Below, piece by piece: positions 50,158 to 58,991 of a DNA stretch of 64,000 nucleotides. The DNA is from Planctomycetes bacterium ADurb.Bin069 (GTDB lineage Bacteria > Planctomycetota > UBA8108 > UBA8890 > UBA8898). The notes under the pieces are model-generated. The model did not search any database. It had not been told where the DNA came from and saw only the letters and a list, made by a program, of their open reading frames with translations. Where the stretch lies: assembly GCA_002070955.1 (NCBI GenBank), contig MWEK01000002.1, positions 91,956-155,955 of the forward strand, written 5' to 3'. Each line of letters opens with the position of its first letter. Position 1 is the stretch's first letter. The position numbers and the translations under genes are program-made.

Positions 50158-51984
50158 TCAGTTGCGGACGGAGTTTTCGCTAGGGACAACAGGGTACTTC
50201 GCCCTTCGATCTCGCACCAAAGCGTCACCATGCACGCTCCACCATGCCAACAGGGCCTGATCGGGGTCTTCCTCCTCGGAGAGATGAAGTCCCAGCATCT
50301 CTATCACCAGATCACGGGTCTCATAGTCAATCCAACGATCCCTGATCCCCTGTATCACAAGACCGACGCCGTCTCTCCCATTGAACCGTCTGAGTGCCTC
50401 TCGGGCCACCCACTCAATGTCAAATGGCGCATTAGTATCAAGTATATTAACGAACTGCTCTGCCCTCAGATGACCGTAATTGCCGAGCAGGGCGAGAGAC
50501 AGATCGAGTCCCACCCTGTCAATCGGACTGCGGTAACCATCCATCCAGGGGGCAGAGGGCCACGGTTCCGAGTCCGCGCCGAGAAGCTCCCGGGCGGAGG
50601 CACCTACCGCGTCTGCGCCGAGCAGGGCTGCCGCCAGGCATGCCGCGACATCAATGCTCATCCAGCCATCCCTCTCACAGATCCACACAGGGGATTCACC
50701 CGCCGCGATCCGCAATAGTACTTCCACTGCATCCGTCCTGCGTTCCTCAACGACAAATCTCAGAACCTCATACCTATTCGCGAAACTCTCCTCGTAGCAT
50801 AAAACGTTCTCGATCAGTCGGGGCAGCCAGCGATCTGCCGCGTCTTTGTCAAGCCAGCGACTGAAAGACGTCTCTTTGGAAAAGTACAATTCCGCCGCCC
50901 CAAGCAGAACCGCCCTGTCGCCGCCAAGACGCACCATTACCTCCGTGAGCTCGGCAGCGCCTACGTCCCGCATCGCTTCGGCAGCGAGACGCTGCGGGTC
51001 ACTACCCCAGCCCCAATCACTATGATCTGCTCCCAATGTCCTACATGCCGCAATCGTGCGCTCAATACGATCTGGCATGAGTGTCCGGATCCGCTCACCA
51101 ACCCTGGAGAACGTACCATCCTCGTCTTGATCATGATTCTCTGCTGCCGGCCGACGCGCTTCGTCACCAACATCCTCTCCTTCCAGAACGCCACTGCATT
51201 CCTCGCCCCTCCCCGTAGCCCGCGAGAGTCCGTCCGAACTCGGTTCATTTTTCGGCAACAGCAGCCGGCTGACAACTCCCTTGGCAAGACCCGGCCACAA
51301 CTCAATCACATCCCGTGCCACTTGACGTTCCTGGTCTTCGCGGTTCGACTCCTCCAACAACCGCTTGGAGTGTTCCTCCGCCCCATGGCCAGCCAACCAA
51401 TGCGCAATTCCTTGCGCCGACTCGTCCGTGACCCAGACCCCTTGTGCCCACAGGTCCTCCGGCTTTTCTACGAACAACGCATGAAGCCCGTTCAGTCTGA
51501 GGCGCCCGACGAACACATTAGTCCTGAAAAACTCTAACGTGATTGAATCCATGAATACAATGGGAAGCAAAAATAACACGGACTTTTCACCTTTTGCATA
51601 TTCTGCCAATGTCTTTGCCGGATCGACGACCACTGTATGTAGGAGACCCTCAATCCCGCTCGTTCCCCGAACTTCGTAAATCCTAGTACTGCAGCCTGGC
51701 CAACCGATCACAGGAGAGCATTCTTTAATGACAACATAATCTGCACCCTTCATCGCCTCCTTCAGTGAAGCCTCGCGGTCACGCGCAAGCTTCTCTCCTT
51801 CTCGCCATCTGCTACCTTCCTCTCGAGGTGCCAATTCCACAGCGCAGCCCGAGGGCGCCGTCGCCAGTAGCAACATCGCCACAGCACAGGTGCCAACACG
51901 ATTCAACTCTTCTCTCTTCTTCTGCCGTGTTGCGGTTTCTCGCACAACAGACTGAACCTGCCACCTTTTCATTGCCGACCTCAT
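50158..51984 (-). CDS. Atypical lipoprotein-like protein in low-G+C segment
   Basis: The 608-residue product has a long basic N-terminus, then a hydrophobic core and possible lipobox (AVAMLLLATAPSGC). No family is recognised. A middle stretch rich in D/E/R/Q looks disordered (about 255-305). The C-terminal half is helical and may form HEAT-like repeats (AVEVLLRIAAGESPVW, EWVAREALRRFNGRDGVGLV). Base composition and third-position use are clearly more AT-rich than all other genes here, indicating recent acquisition. Starts at 51984 and 51972 are both possible; neither has a strong ribosome-binding site. It ends 28 bases before a small possible ORF. Confidence 0.6.
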   Translation of the reverse strand: MRSAMKRWQVQSVVRETATRQKKREELNRVGTCAVAMLLLATAPSGCAVELAPREEGSRWREGEKLARDREASLKEAMKGADYVVIKECSPVIGWPGCSTRIYEVRGTSGIEGLLHTVVVDPAKTLAEYAKGEKSVLFLLPIVFMDSITLEFFRTNVFVGRLRLNGLHALFVEKPEDLWAQGVWVTDESAQGIAHWLAGHGAEEHSKRLLEESNREDQERQVARDVIELWPGLAKGVVSRLLLPKNEPSSDGLSRATGRGEECSGVLEGEDVGDEARRPAAENHDQDEDGTFSRVGERIRTLMPDRIERTIAACRTLGADHSDWGWGSDPQRLAAEAMRDVGAAELTEVMVRLGGDRAVLLGAAELYFSKETSFSRWLDKDAADRWLPRLIENVLCYEESFANRYEVLRFVVEERRTDAVEVLLRIAAGESPVWICERDGWMSIDVAACLAAALLGADAVGASARELLGADSEPWPSAPWMDGYRSPIDRVGLDLSLALLGNYGHLRAEQFVNILDTNAPFDIEWVAREALRRFNGRDGVGLVIQGIRDRWIDYETRDLVIEMLGLHLSEEEDPDQALLAWWSVHGDALVRDRRAKYPVVPSENSVRN

Positions 51985-52882
51985 AGATACAGAGCCAAAA
52001 CAGTAACGGACCACCCCTATAAAGAATGGCTTTGGTTTGCCCCCAGAGGGGGACAAGGCATGGGCTGCCCTCCGGGTGCCGTCCGGCCACACATGTGCTT
52101 CGTTGCCACCTCACATCGCTCTTATCACTCGTCTCCGCCCTCGCGATCTCGCACGAAGACCAGTTTCACGCGGAACCTCTGCCGCGCTGCAGACGCGAGG
52201 GGGACTGCCACGCGCACGTCAGACATTCCGTTACTAGCAGCACACCTGCTGCAGGAGAAAACGGCACACCCGATGGCGCGCCGGAACGGCAGAGCCTTCC
52301 CGGGTCCTCGGCCATAGGCCGAGGGTTTAGATCTCGTACTAAGTTGCCTATGGCATTATTTCCGTTCCTCTCTGGGACGATGTAGCCAATAGTGGTATCC
52401 ATTATTAATGATAGACTCAGTTCGAAGCCAACGCTCTCGAGATTAATGACCTGGCCCTTAGGAGTGACAGTTGCGACTTCACCATTCGTAACCCTAGCCG
52501 TCCCCCCGGAGCTAACGCGCATGGCACCCCTGACCTTACCCCTGTTCGCATTCGTTGCCTGATCAGCTTTGGCAGCGATCACAGCAGACCCACTCGCCTG
52601 CGCTAAGGCTTTGGCCACGGGAAACGATCCACAGCCAAGCAACCTGATCAGGCACGGTTTACACATTCGTCCTTTGATAATCGTGCCTAACTGGGGAACT
52701 GAAAAGGCGTTCAGTACCTCGATCGGATCATTGTTGCGCTCGAATCCCGCTGCCCCAAGGCCATTTCGACCCGTTTTTTGGTCCTTGTAGTCCCTCGCCG
52801 TGGTCTCTTGCGCCTGTTTCCGCGTCCGCCGACCGGAAAATCTATCCGCGACGCAGGACGCTGCGAACGCGAGGTTTATAGT
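51985..52882. other. Low-G+C stretch beside tRNA-Arg with no convincing gene
   Basis: About 900 bases without a convincing coding gene. On the minus strand the frame of 52166-52666 stays open and extends upstream almost to the tRNA without a start codon, which fits a decayed gene. Its translation shows no family I know. A tight hairpin, CCTCGGCC-ATA-GGCCGAGG, lies at 52305-52323. No integrase or transposase remnant is recognisable. Confidence 0.4.
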
Positions 52883-52960
52883 TGGCGCGCCAGGGGTGAT
52901 TCGAACACCCGGCCGTCGGATTAGAAATCCGATGCTCTATCCGGACTGAGCTACTGGCGC
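52883..52960 (-). tRNA. tRNA-Arg (anticodon TCT)
   Basis: The 78-base gene includes an encoded CCA (52885-52883). Acceptor GCGCCAG pairs with CTGGCGC. The anticodon stem TCGGA/TCCGA encloses TTTCTAA with anticodon TCT, reading AGA (and probably AGG). The T arm is GGGTG-TTCGAAT-CACCC and the discriminator base is G. The 3' end faces the lower-G+C segment, a classic integration site. Confidence 0.95.
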
Positions 52961-52964
52961 GCGG

Positions 52965-52993
52965 TTGTGCTCTTCAGCTTCGCGGGGTGTAAT
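52965..52993 (+). promoter_or_regulatory. Possible promoter of the hydrolase gene
   Basis: TTGTGC (52965-52970), 17 bases, TGTAAT (52988-52993); the -35 is weak (3/6) and the -10 good (5/6). It overlaps the divergent tRNA promoter. Confidence 0.35.
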
Positions 52994-52997
52994 TATA
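52992..52997 (-). promoter_or_regulatory. -10 element of the tRNA-Arg gene
   Basis: A perfect TATAAT on the minus strand lies 31 bases upstream of the mature tRNA 5' end. No clear -35 is seen. Confidence 0.45.
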
Positions 52998-53050
52998 GCA
53001 TTGGCGGCGCGCGGGAAGTATAGCCCGCGGCCGGACGGGGAGCGCCAATC

Positions 53051-53980
53051 GTGCATCGTCCCCCGGTGGTCACAAAACCGCGGCGGCGCGCCCTCCTGCG
53101 CGGGCTCGCCCTGTGCGGAGCGCTCTTTCTCGTGGGCTTTTCGGGCTGCTTCGAACGCTTCGGCTTCATGCCCTCGGCGGGGACGCCGTTCCCCACGCCG
53201 GACGCGAACGGTTGGAAGGACTGGCGGGACGTCTACTTCGAATCCCGCGACGGCCTCCGGCTTCACGGCTGGATCATCGAAGGCCGCGCCGGCGGCGCGG
53301 ACCCGCGGGCCGTCGTCGTTCACGCCCACGGCAACGCCGGCAACATGGGCTGCCAGTTCGTGGCGCCCGTGCGGATGTGCCTGGAGGAAGGCTGCCGCGT
53401 CCTCATGTTCGACTACCGTTCCTTCGGGCTCAGCGCCAAGGGCGCCCTGTCGCGGCTTTCCGCCGTCGAGGACGCGGCGGGCGCGCTGGCCTTCGCCCGC
53501 CGCGAATTCCCCGGCGCCCGCCTCCTCCTCCTCGGCCAGAGCATGGGCGGCGCCACGGCCGCCCTCGCCATGCGCGAGGAAGGGCTCCGCGCCGCCGTCG
53601 ACGGCCTGTGCCTCGTCTCCGCCTTCGCCGACTGGCGCGTCGAGGCCTGCGACATGCTCAAGTCCAATCCCGTGACCTGGCTCCTGGCCTATCCCCTGGC
53701 CTACACGCTGCTCTCCCCCTTCCGGCCCGAGCCCAAAGAAGGCCTCGCCGCCTGGCCCCCCGAGAAACCCCTTCTCCTCATCCACGGCAAGGCCGACTGG
53801 ATCGTCCCCTACCACCACCTCGCCATCTTCGCGGCGGCGCTGCGCGACGACGTCCGCGCCGGCGCGCGGCTCCTCACCCTCCCGCGCGGCAGCCACAACG
53901 AGCTGGCCGAATCGCCGGAGGAGGGCGCCGCGGAGGTGCGCGCCGCGATCAGGGAATGGATCGGCGCGGCAACGCGCTGA
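53051..53980 (+). CDS. Lipoprotein alpha/beta hydrolase
   Basis: The 309-residue protein has a lipoprotein-like signal (ALFLVGFSGC). The alpha/beta-hydrolase fold is complete: oxyanion strand VVVHAHGNAGNMG, nucleophile elbow LGQSMGG (Ser), aspartate in IHGKADWIVPYHH and histidine in RGSHNEL. It resembles the BEM46/YsgA-like hydrolase group; substrate unknown. The start is GTG 53051, with GGGGAG eight bases upstream. It stands alone just beyond the tRNA and is 68 bases upstream of the epimerase gene, with which it may be cotranscribed. Confidence 0.82.
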   Translation: MHRPPVVTKPRRRALLRGLALCGALFLVGFSGCFERFGFMPSAGTPFPTPDANGWKDWRDVYFESRDGLRLHGWIIEGRAGGADPRAVVVHAHGNAGNMGCQFVAPVRMCLEEGCRVLMFDYRSFGLSAKGALSRLSAVEDAAGALAFARREFPGARLLLLGQSMGGATAALAMREEGLRAAVDGLCLVSAFADWRVEACDMLKSNPVTWLLAYPLAYTLLSPFRPEPKEGLAAWPPEKPLLLIHGKADWIVPYHHLAIFAAALRDDVRAGARLLTLPRGSHNELAESPEEGAAEVRAAIREWIGAATR

Positions 53981-54048
53981 CGGCGCCCGCTTGCGCGCGC
54001 CGCCGCGGGCGGCGAGAATGCGCTTCACCACGCCACCGGGAGGAAGCC

Positions 54049-55026
54049 ATGGCACGTTTCAGCGTGAAGATCGCCAAGAGCGACGGACGCTCGATCATCG
54101 AGCTTGCGGACGCCGAGGCGGGCACGGCCGCGAAAATCGCCTGCGACCTCGGCTTCAACTGCTGCAGCTTCGTCAAGAAGCTTCCCGACGGGCCGGGAGA
54201 GTACATTTACAGCTCGCCCGAATTCCTGGCGGCCGGCCGCGGCGTCTTCGGCAGCGGCATCCCGATCCTCTTTCCGTTCCCGAACCGGATCAAGGGCGGT
54301 CTTTTCACCTTCGCGGGCAAGGAGATCGCCGTGCCGAAGAACGAGGGCGGCCGCAACGCCATCCACGGCCTGGTCGCCGAGAAACCCTGGCAGCTTCTCG
54401 CCACCGACACGAGCGCCGCGGCGCTGGCGACGGGCCGCATCGACACGGCCGCGCAGCCCGAGCTCCTAGCGGCCTGGCCCCTGCCCTTCGCCCTCGAGGT
54501 GACCTACCGCCTCGCCGGCGACACGCTCGCCATGGAGGCCGTCATGAAGAACCCGGGGCCCGGCGTCCTGCCCTGCGGCTTCGGGACGCACGGCTACTTC
54601 ACGCTTCCCGGCCAAGAGACGGTGGAGCGCATCTCGCTCGCCGCCCCGGTCGGAAAACGCTGGAAGCTCGACAACCTCATCCCCACGGGGGAACTGGAAC
54701 CGCTCCCGCCCGAGGATGCCGATCTGCCCAAGGGCGTCGCCATCGGGAAGCGGAGTTTCGACACGGTTTACGGCGCCATCGCCTTCGAGGCGGGCCGAGC
54801 CGCGTGCTCCCTCGCGGCCGGGGCGCGGCGCCTCACTCTCGGCATCGACGCCACGACGCGGGTCCTCGTCATCTACACTCCGCCCCACCGTCGATCCATC
54901 GCCATCGAACCCTACACGTGCGTCACCGACGCGTTCAACCTCGCCGCCCGCGGCGTGGACGGCGGCGCGTACTTTCTCGCCCCCGGCGCCGAGGCGCGCA
55001 CCATGATGACGCTCACGGTCGCCTGA
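54049..55026 (+). CDS. Aldose 1-epimerase family protein
   Basis: The 325-residue galactose-mutarotase-fold protein has catalytic residues in place: a histidine in GGRNAIHGLV, the acid histidine in GFGTHGYFTLP, and the base glutamate in IAIEPYTCVTDAF. FPFPNRIKGG is the usual substrate-side motif. It probably interconverts sugar anomers in the cytoplasm (no signal peptide); the exact sugar is unknown, and hexose-6-phosphate epimerase (YeaD-like) activity is an alternative. GGGAGGAAGCC directly upstream of ATG 54049 fixes the start. It is convergent with thiE, with an 11-base gap. Confidence 0.85.
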   Translation: MARFSVKIAKSDGRSIIELADAEAGTAAKIACDLGFNCCSFVKKLPDGPGEYIYSSPEFLAAGRGVFGSGIPILFPFPNRIKGGLFTFAGKEIAVPKNEGGRNAIHGLVAEKPWQLLATDTSAAALATGRIDTAAQPELLAAWPLPFALEVTYRLAGDTLAMEAVMKNPGPGVLPCGFGTHGYFTLPGQETVERISLAAPVGKRWKLDNLIPTGELEPLPPEDADLPKGVAIGKRSFDTVYGAIAFEAGRAACSLAAGARRLTLGIDATTRVLVIYTPPHRRSIAIEPYTCVTDAFNLAARGVDGGAYFLAPGAEARTMMTLTVA

Positions 55027-55037
55027 CCCCGCCGCCG

Positions 55038-55667
55038 TCACAGGCCCCCGAGCGCCGCCTTGAACGCCCGGACCGCGCTGCGCACGCTCGCGGCGCCCAC
55101 CACCGCCCCGCGCACCGCCACGCCCCGCGCCCCCGCCGCCAGACACTGCGCGGCCGTCTCCGGCCTGATGCCCCCCACCGCGAACACCGGCAGCTTGACG
55201 CGCGCGGTCACCCGTTCCAACACCATCAGACCGACGGGCGCCGCTTCGGGGTGCGAGGCGGTCTGGAACACCGGACCGAACACAACAAAATCGGCGCCGT
55301 CGCCCGCGGCCGCTTCCACGGCCTCCGCCGTGTGGGCGGACACGCCGATGACCGCCGCGTCCCCCAAAATCCGGCGCGCCGCCGCCACCGGCATGCTGCG
55401 CTCGGTGAGGTGAACCCCCGCGGCGCCCACCGCCGCCGCGATGTCCGCGCGGTCGTTGATCAGAACTTTCGCCCCGTAGCCGCCGACGCTCCGCTGCACA
55501 TCCTCGGCCAGGCGGTAAAGCGCATCGGGCGCCAGATCCTTCTCCCTGACCTGCACGGCGCGCAGCCCGGTCTGCACCGCCTGCTTCAGCACCAGCGCCA
55601 GCAGTCTGGGGGCGCACGCCGCGCGATCGCCGATGGCGTAAAGCTTGAAATCGACCTTGGGGTCCAT
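55038..55667 (-). CDS. thiE: Thiamine phosphate synthase
   Basis: Joins HMP-pyrophosphate and thiazole phosphate to form thiamine phosphate. The 209-residue TIM barrel has the expected blocks: AVQVREKDL (QxREK diphosphate-binding), VLINDRADIA, GVHLTERSMP, GVSAHTAEAV, FGPVFQTASHP and VGGIRPETAAQCLAAGARGVAV. In the GPVF-T-sK loop, where a lysine is usual, His appears, a mild deviation. AAAGGA precedes ATG 55667. There is no riboswitch-like TPP sequence in the 175-base gap and no other thi genes nearby. Confidence 0.9.
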   Translation of the reverse strand: MDPKVDFKLYAIGDRAACAPRLLALVLKQAVQTGLRAVQVREKDLAPDALYRLAEDVQRSVGGYGAKVLINDRADIAAAVGAAGVHLTERSMPVAAARRILGDAAVIGVSAHTAEAVEAAAGDGADFVVFGPVFQTASHPEAAPVGLMVLERVTARVKLPVFAVGGIRPETAAQCLAAGARGVAVRGAVVGAASVRSAVRAFKAALGGL

Positions 55668-55842
55668 CCGTAATCCTTTCCGGCAACGCGCCCCAGGGCG
55701 CAGCCAGATCTTATCCCCGAATCGTCCGCCGCAAAAGCCCCGGCGCGTGGCGCGCCGCCCGCCGCGTCGGGTAGACTATGCGAGGCGGGGCGCGCCGCGC
55801 GTGACGGACGGCGCTGGACCGCTCCGGTGAGGAGGCCGCGCC

Positions 55843-56538
55843 ATGGCTCGCTTTCGGCGTCTCGAAGTCTACCGCCGCATGCTCGACATCGGCTTGGTGC
55901 CCGTCTTCTATCACGACGACGTTGAGACGGCCAAGCGGATCGCGCGGGCCTGCGCCGCCGGCGGCGCCACGGTCATCGAGTTCACGAACCGCGGCGATGG
56001 GGCCCACCTCGTGTTCGAGGAACTGGTCCGCGCGAGGGCGAAGGAGTTCCCCGACGTCGTCCTCGGCATCGGCTCCGTCATCGACGGCCCGACGTGCGCG
56101 CTGTACCTCGCCGCCGGCGCCGACTTCATCGTCGGCCCCACGCTCAGCCCCGCCGCCGCGGAGACGGCCAACCGCCGCAAGGTCGCCTACATCCCGGGCT
56201 GCGGGAGCGTCACCGAAGTCTCCGCGGCCGAGGCCCTGGGGGCCGAAATCGTCAAGATCTTCCCTGGCGGCCAGGTGGGAGGCCCCGCCTTCGTCGAGGC
56301 GGTCCTCGGACCCTGCCCTTGGACCGCGATCATGCCGACGGGCGGCGTCGAACCCACCGAGGCGGGCTTGTCGGCGTGGTTCAACGCGGGAGCGGCCTGC
56401 GTCGGCATCGGCTCCCGGTTGATCCGCAAGGAACTCGTCGCAGCCGGCGACTTCGAGGCGCTCGCCCGCGAGACGGCCAAGGTCGTCCAACTGATCAAGA
56501 CGATTCGCGCCGGCGCCCAACACGGGCGCGCGCGGTGA
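55843..56538 (+). CDS. KDPG/KHG-type aldolase
   Basis: The 231-residue class I aldolase has the catalytic glutamate in VIEFTNR, the Schiff-base lysine in EIVKIFPGG and the phosphate-binding region MPTGGVEP, as in Eda. It would split 2-keto-3-deoxy-6-phosphogluconate (Entner-Doudoroff) or a related keto acid. No Edd or sugar-acid kinase is near, so the true substrate is open. GAGGAGG upstream of ATG 55843 sets the start. It is divergent from thiE and convergent with the 682-residue unknown gene. Confidence 0.87.
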   Translation: MARFRRLEVYRRMLDIGLVPVFYHDDVETAKRIARACAAGGATVIEFTNRGDGAHLVFEELVRARAKEFPDVVLGIGSVIDGPTCALYLAAGADFIVGPTLSPAAAETANRRKVAYIPGCGSVTEVSAAEALGAEIVKIFPGGQVGGPAFVEAVLGPCPWTAIMPTGGVEPTEAGLSAWFNAGAACVGIGSRLIRKELVAAGDFEALARETAKVVQLIKTIRAGAQHGRAR

Positions 56539-56588
56539 CCCCCGCCGAGGCGGCCCTCGCGCCCCAACGCAACGGGGCGGCAAGCGAC

Positions 56589-58637
56589 TCAGGCCACCCG
56601 GCTTTCCCCTGAATCCTCTTTCCGGTCTTCGCGCGCATCCCGGCCCCCCGCCCCCGGCAGCCGGTACGGCGCGAGGATCGCGTGCGTCTCGATCGCGCGC
56701 CGCATCCGGTCCGCGTTCGTGCTCTCGATGCGCGCCAGCATGTGATCCCAGCGATAGCGGATGCCGCCCTTCTCGTCCCCGCGGTCCTCGAACAGGGCTT
56801 TCAGGCACTTGCCTTCGGCTTTCACCAATTCCTGCACCCGGACAAGCTCGTCGATGAACCGCTCCCCGAACCTCCGGACCGCCTCGTCCAACGCCTCCGC
56901 GCTCGCGCCCTGCGAGCGCGCCTTCTCCAGGTGTTTGGCGACCTTGACGAGGCACTGGGGCAGCAGTTCCTCCATAGGCGTCGCCCAGTCCGCAAAGGAC
57001 CCGGTCGTCTCCGCGATGACAACATCCTCCGGAATGCCTTTCTCGTCCAGCTTGAGGATCTCATCGCCATCGTCGAAATGCAGCTCCGACTCGGCGTTAG
57101 CGCGGCCCAACGCAAGGCTCACCAACGCTGCGCGGCCGAGGCACCCGGCCAGGCCCACAATGAAAAGATCGGGAGACTTCCCCGCGTAGCGGCGCAGCGG
57201 TATGCGGTTGGACGCGAGGCCGTGGATATACGAACGGTTGAAGAAAAAAACCGGATAGGCGGGGTCGTTTCCGGGCAGTTTGTCCTCTATTCGAATATCA
57301 TCGAAGTGGGGAATCGGCATGCCGAGCTTCTCCGCGGCGCGCAGCCGGTCGAAGATGTAATCCCGGTACCGGACCGTCTCCCAGACGGCCTGATCGAACC
57401 CCTTGCCCTGGTTCAGCCGGTGGATCACGTCCCATCGCGCCATGCGCGCGACATAGAGCTCCTCGGGGGCATTGGCGAAGGAGAGGGCGATGAGCAAGAC
57501 GTCGCGACGCTCGTCGCGCGGCCGCTCGAGGTTCTGGGGAATCAGCACTCGGCCGACGTTGATCGCCTTCAGCGACGCGCGCCTCTCTCGGAAGTCCCTG
57601 ATCAGGTCGGCGACCCGCTTCTCGACGTTGTTCTCGAAAACGAGTTCCCCCTTCACGATGCGGGCGCCGGGGAGCCATTGGACGTTGAGGTAGAATTCCT
57701 CGCTCAGCCCCAGGACACACTCCTCGATCTCTTGCTGGTTGATATCGCTCAGGCGGCAGAACATGGCCATCAGCCAAGCGGAATCGCTCAGATTGTCGGC
57801 GCACAGGTCCTCGCCGGCCTTCGCCGCGAAGGTCTCCGCGAACTCCATGAAGCGCTTCTCGACGGCGGCCGTGTCCGCCCCCGCCTCCAGCTTCGCAATC
57901 AGCGGCTCCAGCGCGTAGACTTCCAGCGTCTGGCCCACAGGCAGGAAGAGTTCCAGCTCGGCCACGGCCTGGTCGTTCTTAAGGCGCGTGAGCTCGACGA
58001 TCTCCTTGAGGCGCGCAAGCGCCTCGCCCGGGTTAGCGCGCAAGAGCGGCTTGATGGACCTGAACTCGGCGTGCGTCAGAAAGCGTCCGCCCGTCTGCGC
58101 GTTGTGGTAGTAGACGGCGCCCGTGCCCACGGAAGCCATGCTCTGCGTGACATAGGTCCGTATCTGCTCAAGCGACTGGGGCGGAGGCGACATGCGCCAA
58201 CTCTCCCCGCGGTGTCTAAGCTGCTCGCGCACCTCCTCCAGATGCACGCCGGTGAATTGGATCTTCTCCTTGGGAACGAGTTTCTGCAGGATTTCGTCGG
58301 CCGCGAACATACGTTCCATGGCGTCGGGGTCGGAGCGGATGACCACGCACGACCCGCGGACGAGGAGCGCCACGGCGTCCTGGTAGATCTGATCCTCATC
58401 CTCCGCCATAAACGGCTTGCCTTTATGGCTCTTCGCCTGGGATGCGAGATATCTGCAGAACATCTCGACCAGCACGGCGTGAATCGTACGTCCCGTGACA
58501 AGGACGCCATAGCGGGGAAACACGCAAGCGATCGGACCCAAGAGCTGCCCCGCTTTGTCCGTCGCCAGAAGATCGGGGCCGAAAATCTTCACGCCGTTGA
58601 CGTCGCGCGGCTTAGGGGATTCTGCAATTTTATTCAT
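56589..58637 (-). CDS. Large protein of unknown function
   Basis: I do not recognise this 682-residue protein. It has no signal peptide or clear membrane helix. The N-terminal third is mixed alpha/beta (FPRYGVLVTGRTIHAVLVEM, GSCVVIRSDPDAMERMFAAD). The middle has several helical segments. The last third contains FFFNRSYIHGLASNRIPLRR, ESELHFDDGDEILKLDEKGI and AETTGSFADWATPMEELLPQ, a pattern that could recall a kinase-like phosphotransfer site, but the residues cannot be matched with confidence. It is a single-gene unit with its own likely promoter, directly downstream of two structured RNA elements on the same strand. Confidence 0.7.
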   Translation of the reverse strand: MNKIAESPKPRDVNGVKIFGPDLLATDKAGQLLGPIACVFPRYGVLVTGRTIHAVLVEMFCRYLASQAKSHKGKPFMAEDEDQIYQDAVALLVRGSCVVIRSDPDAMERMFAADEILQKLVPKEKIQFTGVHLEEVREQLRHRGESWRMSPPPQSLEQIRTYVTQSMASVGTGAVYYHNAQTGGRFLTHAEFRSIKPLLRANPGEALARLKEIVELTRLKNDQAVAELELFLPVGQTLEVYALEPLIAKLEAGADTAAVEKRFMEFAETFAAKAGEDLCADNLSDSAWLMAMFCRLSDINQQEIEECVLGLSEEFYLNVQWLPGARIVKGELVFENNVEKRVADLIRDFRERRASLKAINVGRVLIPQNLERPRDERRDVLLIALSFANAPEELYVARMARWDVIHRLNQGKGFDQAVWETVRYRDYIFDRLRAAEKLGMPIPHFDDIRIEDKLPGNDPAYPVFFFNRSYIHGLASNRIPLRRYAGKSPDLFIVGLAGCLGRAALVSLALGRANAESELHFDDGDEILKLDEKGIPEDVVIAETTGSFADWATPMEELLPQCLVKVAKHLEKARSQGASAEALDEAVRRFGERFIDELVRVQELVKAEGKCLKALFEDRGDEKGGIRYRWDHMLARIESTNADRMRRAIETHAILAPYRLPGAGGRDAREDRKEDSGESRVA

Positions 58638-58664
58638 GGAGGCAGTCCGCCGGGTACGTCCGTC

Positions 58665-58694
58665 ATTCTAACGGACGACCCCGCGTCCGGGCAA
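58665..58694 (-). promoter_or_regulatory. Possible own promoter of the unknown 682-residue protein
   Basis: The minus strand reads TTGCCC (58694-58689), 18 bases, TAGAAT (58670-58665); the leader would be about 22 bases. If real, the gene does not depend on read-through from the RNA element upstream. Confidence 0.45.
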
Positions 58695-58731
58695 GACAGG
58701 CGCAGACCCCGGCGCGAGAACAAAAAGAGAA

Positions 58732-58854
58732 GGACCGGAGACCCGAACTGCATACGCGCGTACGTAAGGTGGTAGCCCGGAGATGCTCGTCCTTGCCGGC
58801 ATCTCACGTCGGCCCCGTGCTCAAGTGTCCGTAAGCTCTGGCGGTCTCCAGTCC
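58732..58854 (-). ncRNA. Structured RNA element A (candidate small RNA)
   Basis: On the minus strand GGACTGGAGACC (58854-58843) pairs with GGTCTCCGGTCC (58743-58732) in a 12-bp terminal stem containing one G-U pair; on the plus strand the same position would be a C-A mismatch, so the RNA is on the minus strand. Inside is a 7-bp hairpin, GAGATGC/GCATCTC, with a loop carrying AAGGA. A promoter places the start near 58856. The terminal stem is followed by TTCTCTTTTTGTT, resembling a terminator. It shares blocks with element B. No known class was recognised. Confidence 0.6.
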
Positions 58855-58862
58855 TTCAGTCT

Positions 58863-58893
58863 AGTGTATCGGCGCTGGCGCCCATTTTGTCAA
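58863..58893 (-). promoter_or_regulatory. Promoter of RNA element A
   Basis: The minus strand reads a perfect TTGACA (58893-58888), 19 bases, TACACT (58868-58863). The predicted start is at the foot of the terminal stem of element A. Spacing is slightly long. Confidence 0.5.
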
Positions 58894-58991
58894 CTGCCTA
58901 CTTCACAATCCTTCGATCAAGGGGCGCCGAGCGCCTCGCCATGTCCGCGAAACCCGCCGTTCCCCGGCCGTCCCCGGGACGGACCGAACGA

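Noticed and set aside
52166..52666. A 166-residue minus-strand reading frame in the low-G+C segment.
   Set aside because: No ribosome-binding site, the frame extends upstream without a start codon, and the translation resembles no protein family; treated as gene debris.
49490..52960. The 10-base string CTACTGGCGC occurs at 49490-49499 and again at the tRNA-Arg 5' end (52951-52960), suggesting att sites.
   Set aside because: The match is short, lies at the tRNA 5' side instead of the 3' side where integrases cut, and is likely enough by chance in G+C-rich DNA.
55668..55842. Search for a TPP riboswitch upstream of thiE.
   Set aside because: The CTGAGA and ACC...GAACCTGA motifs are absent.
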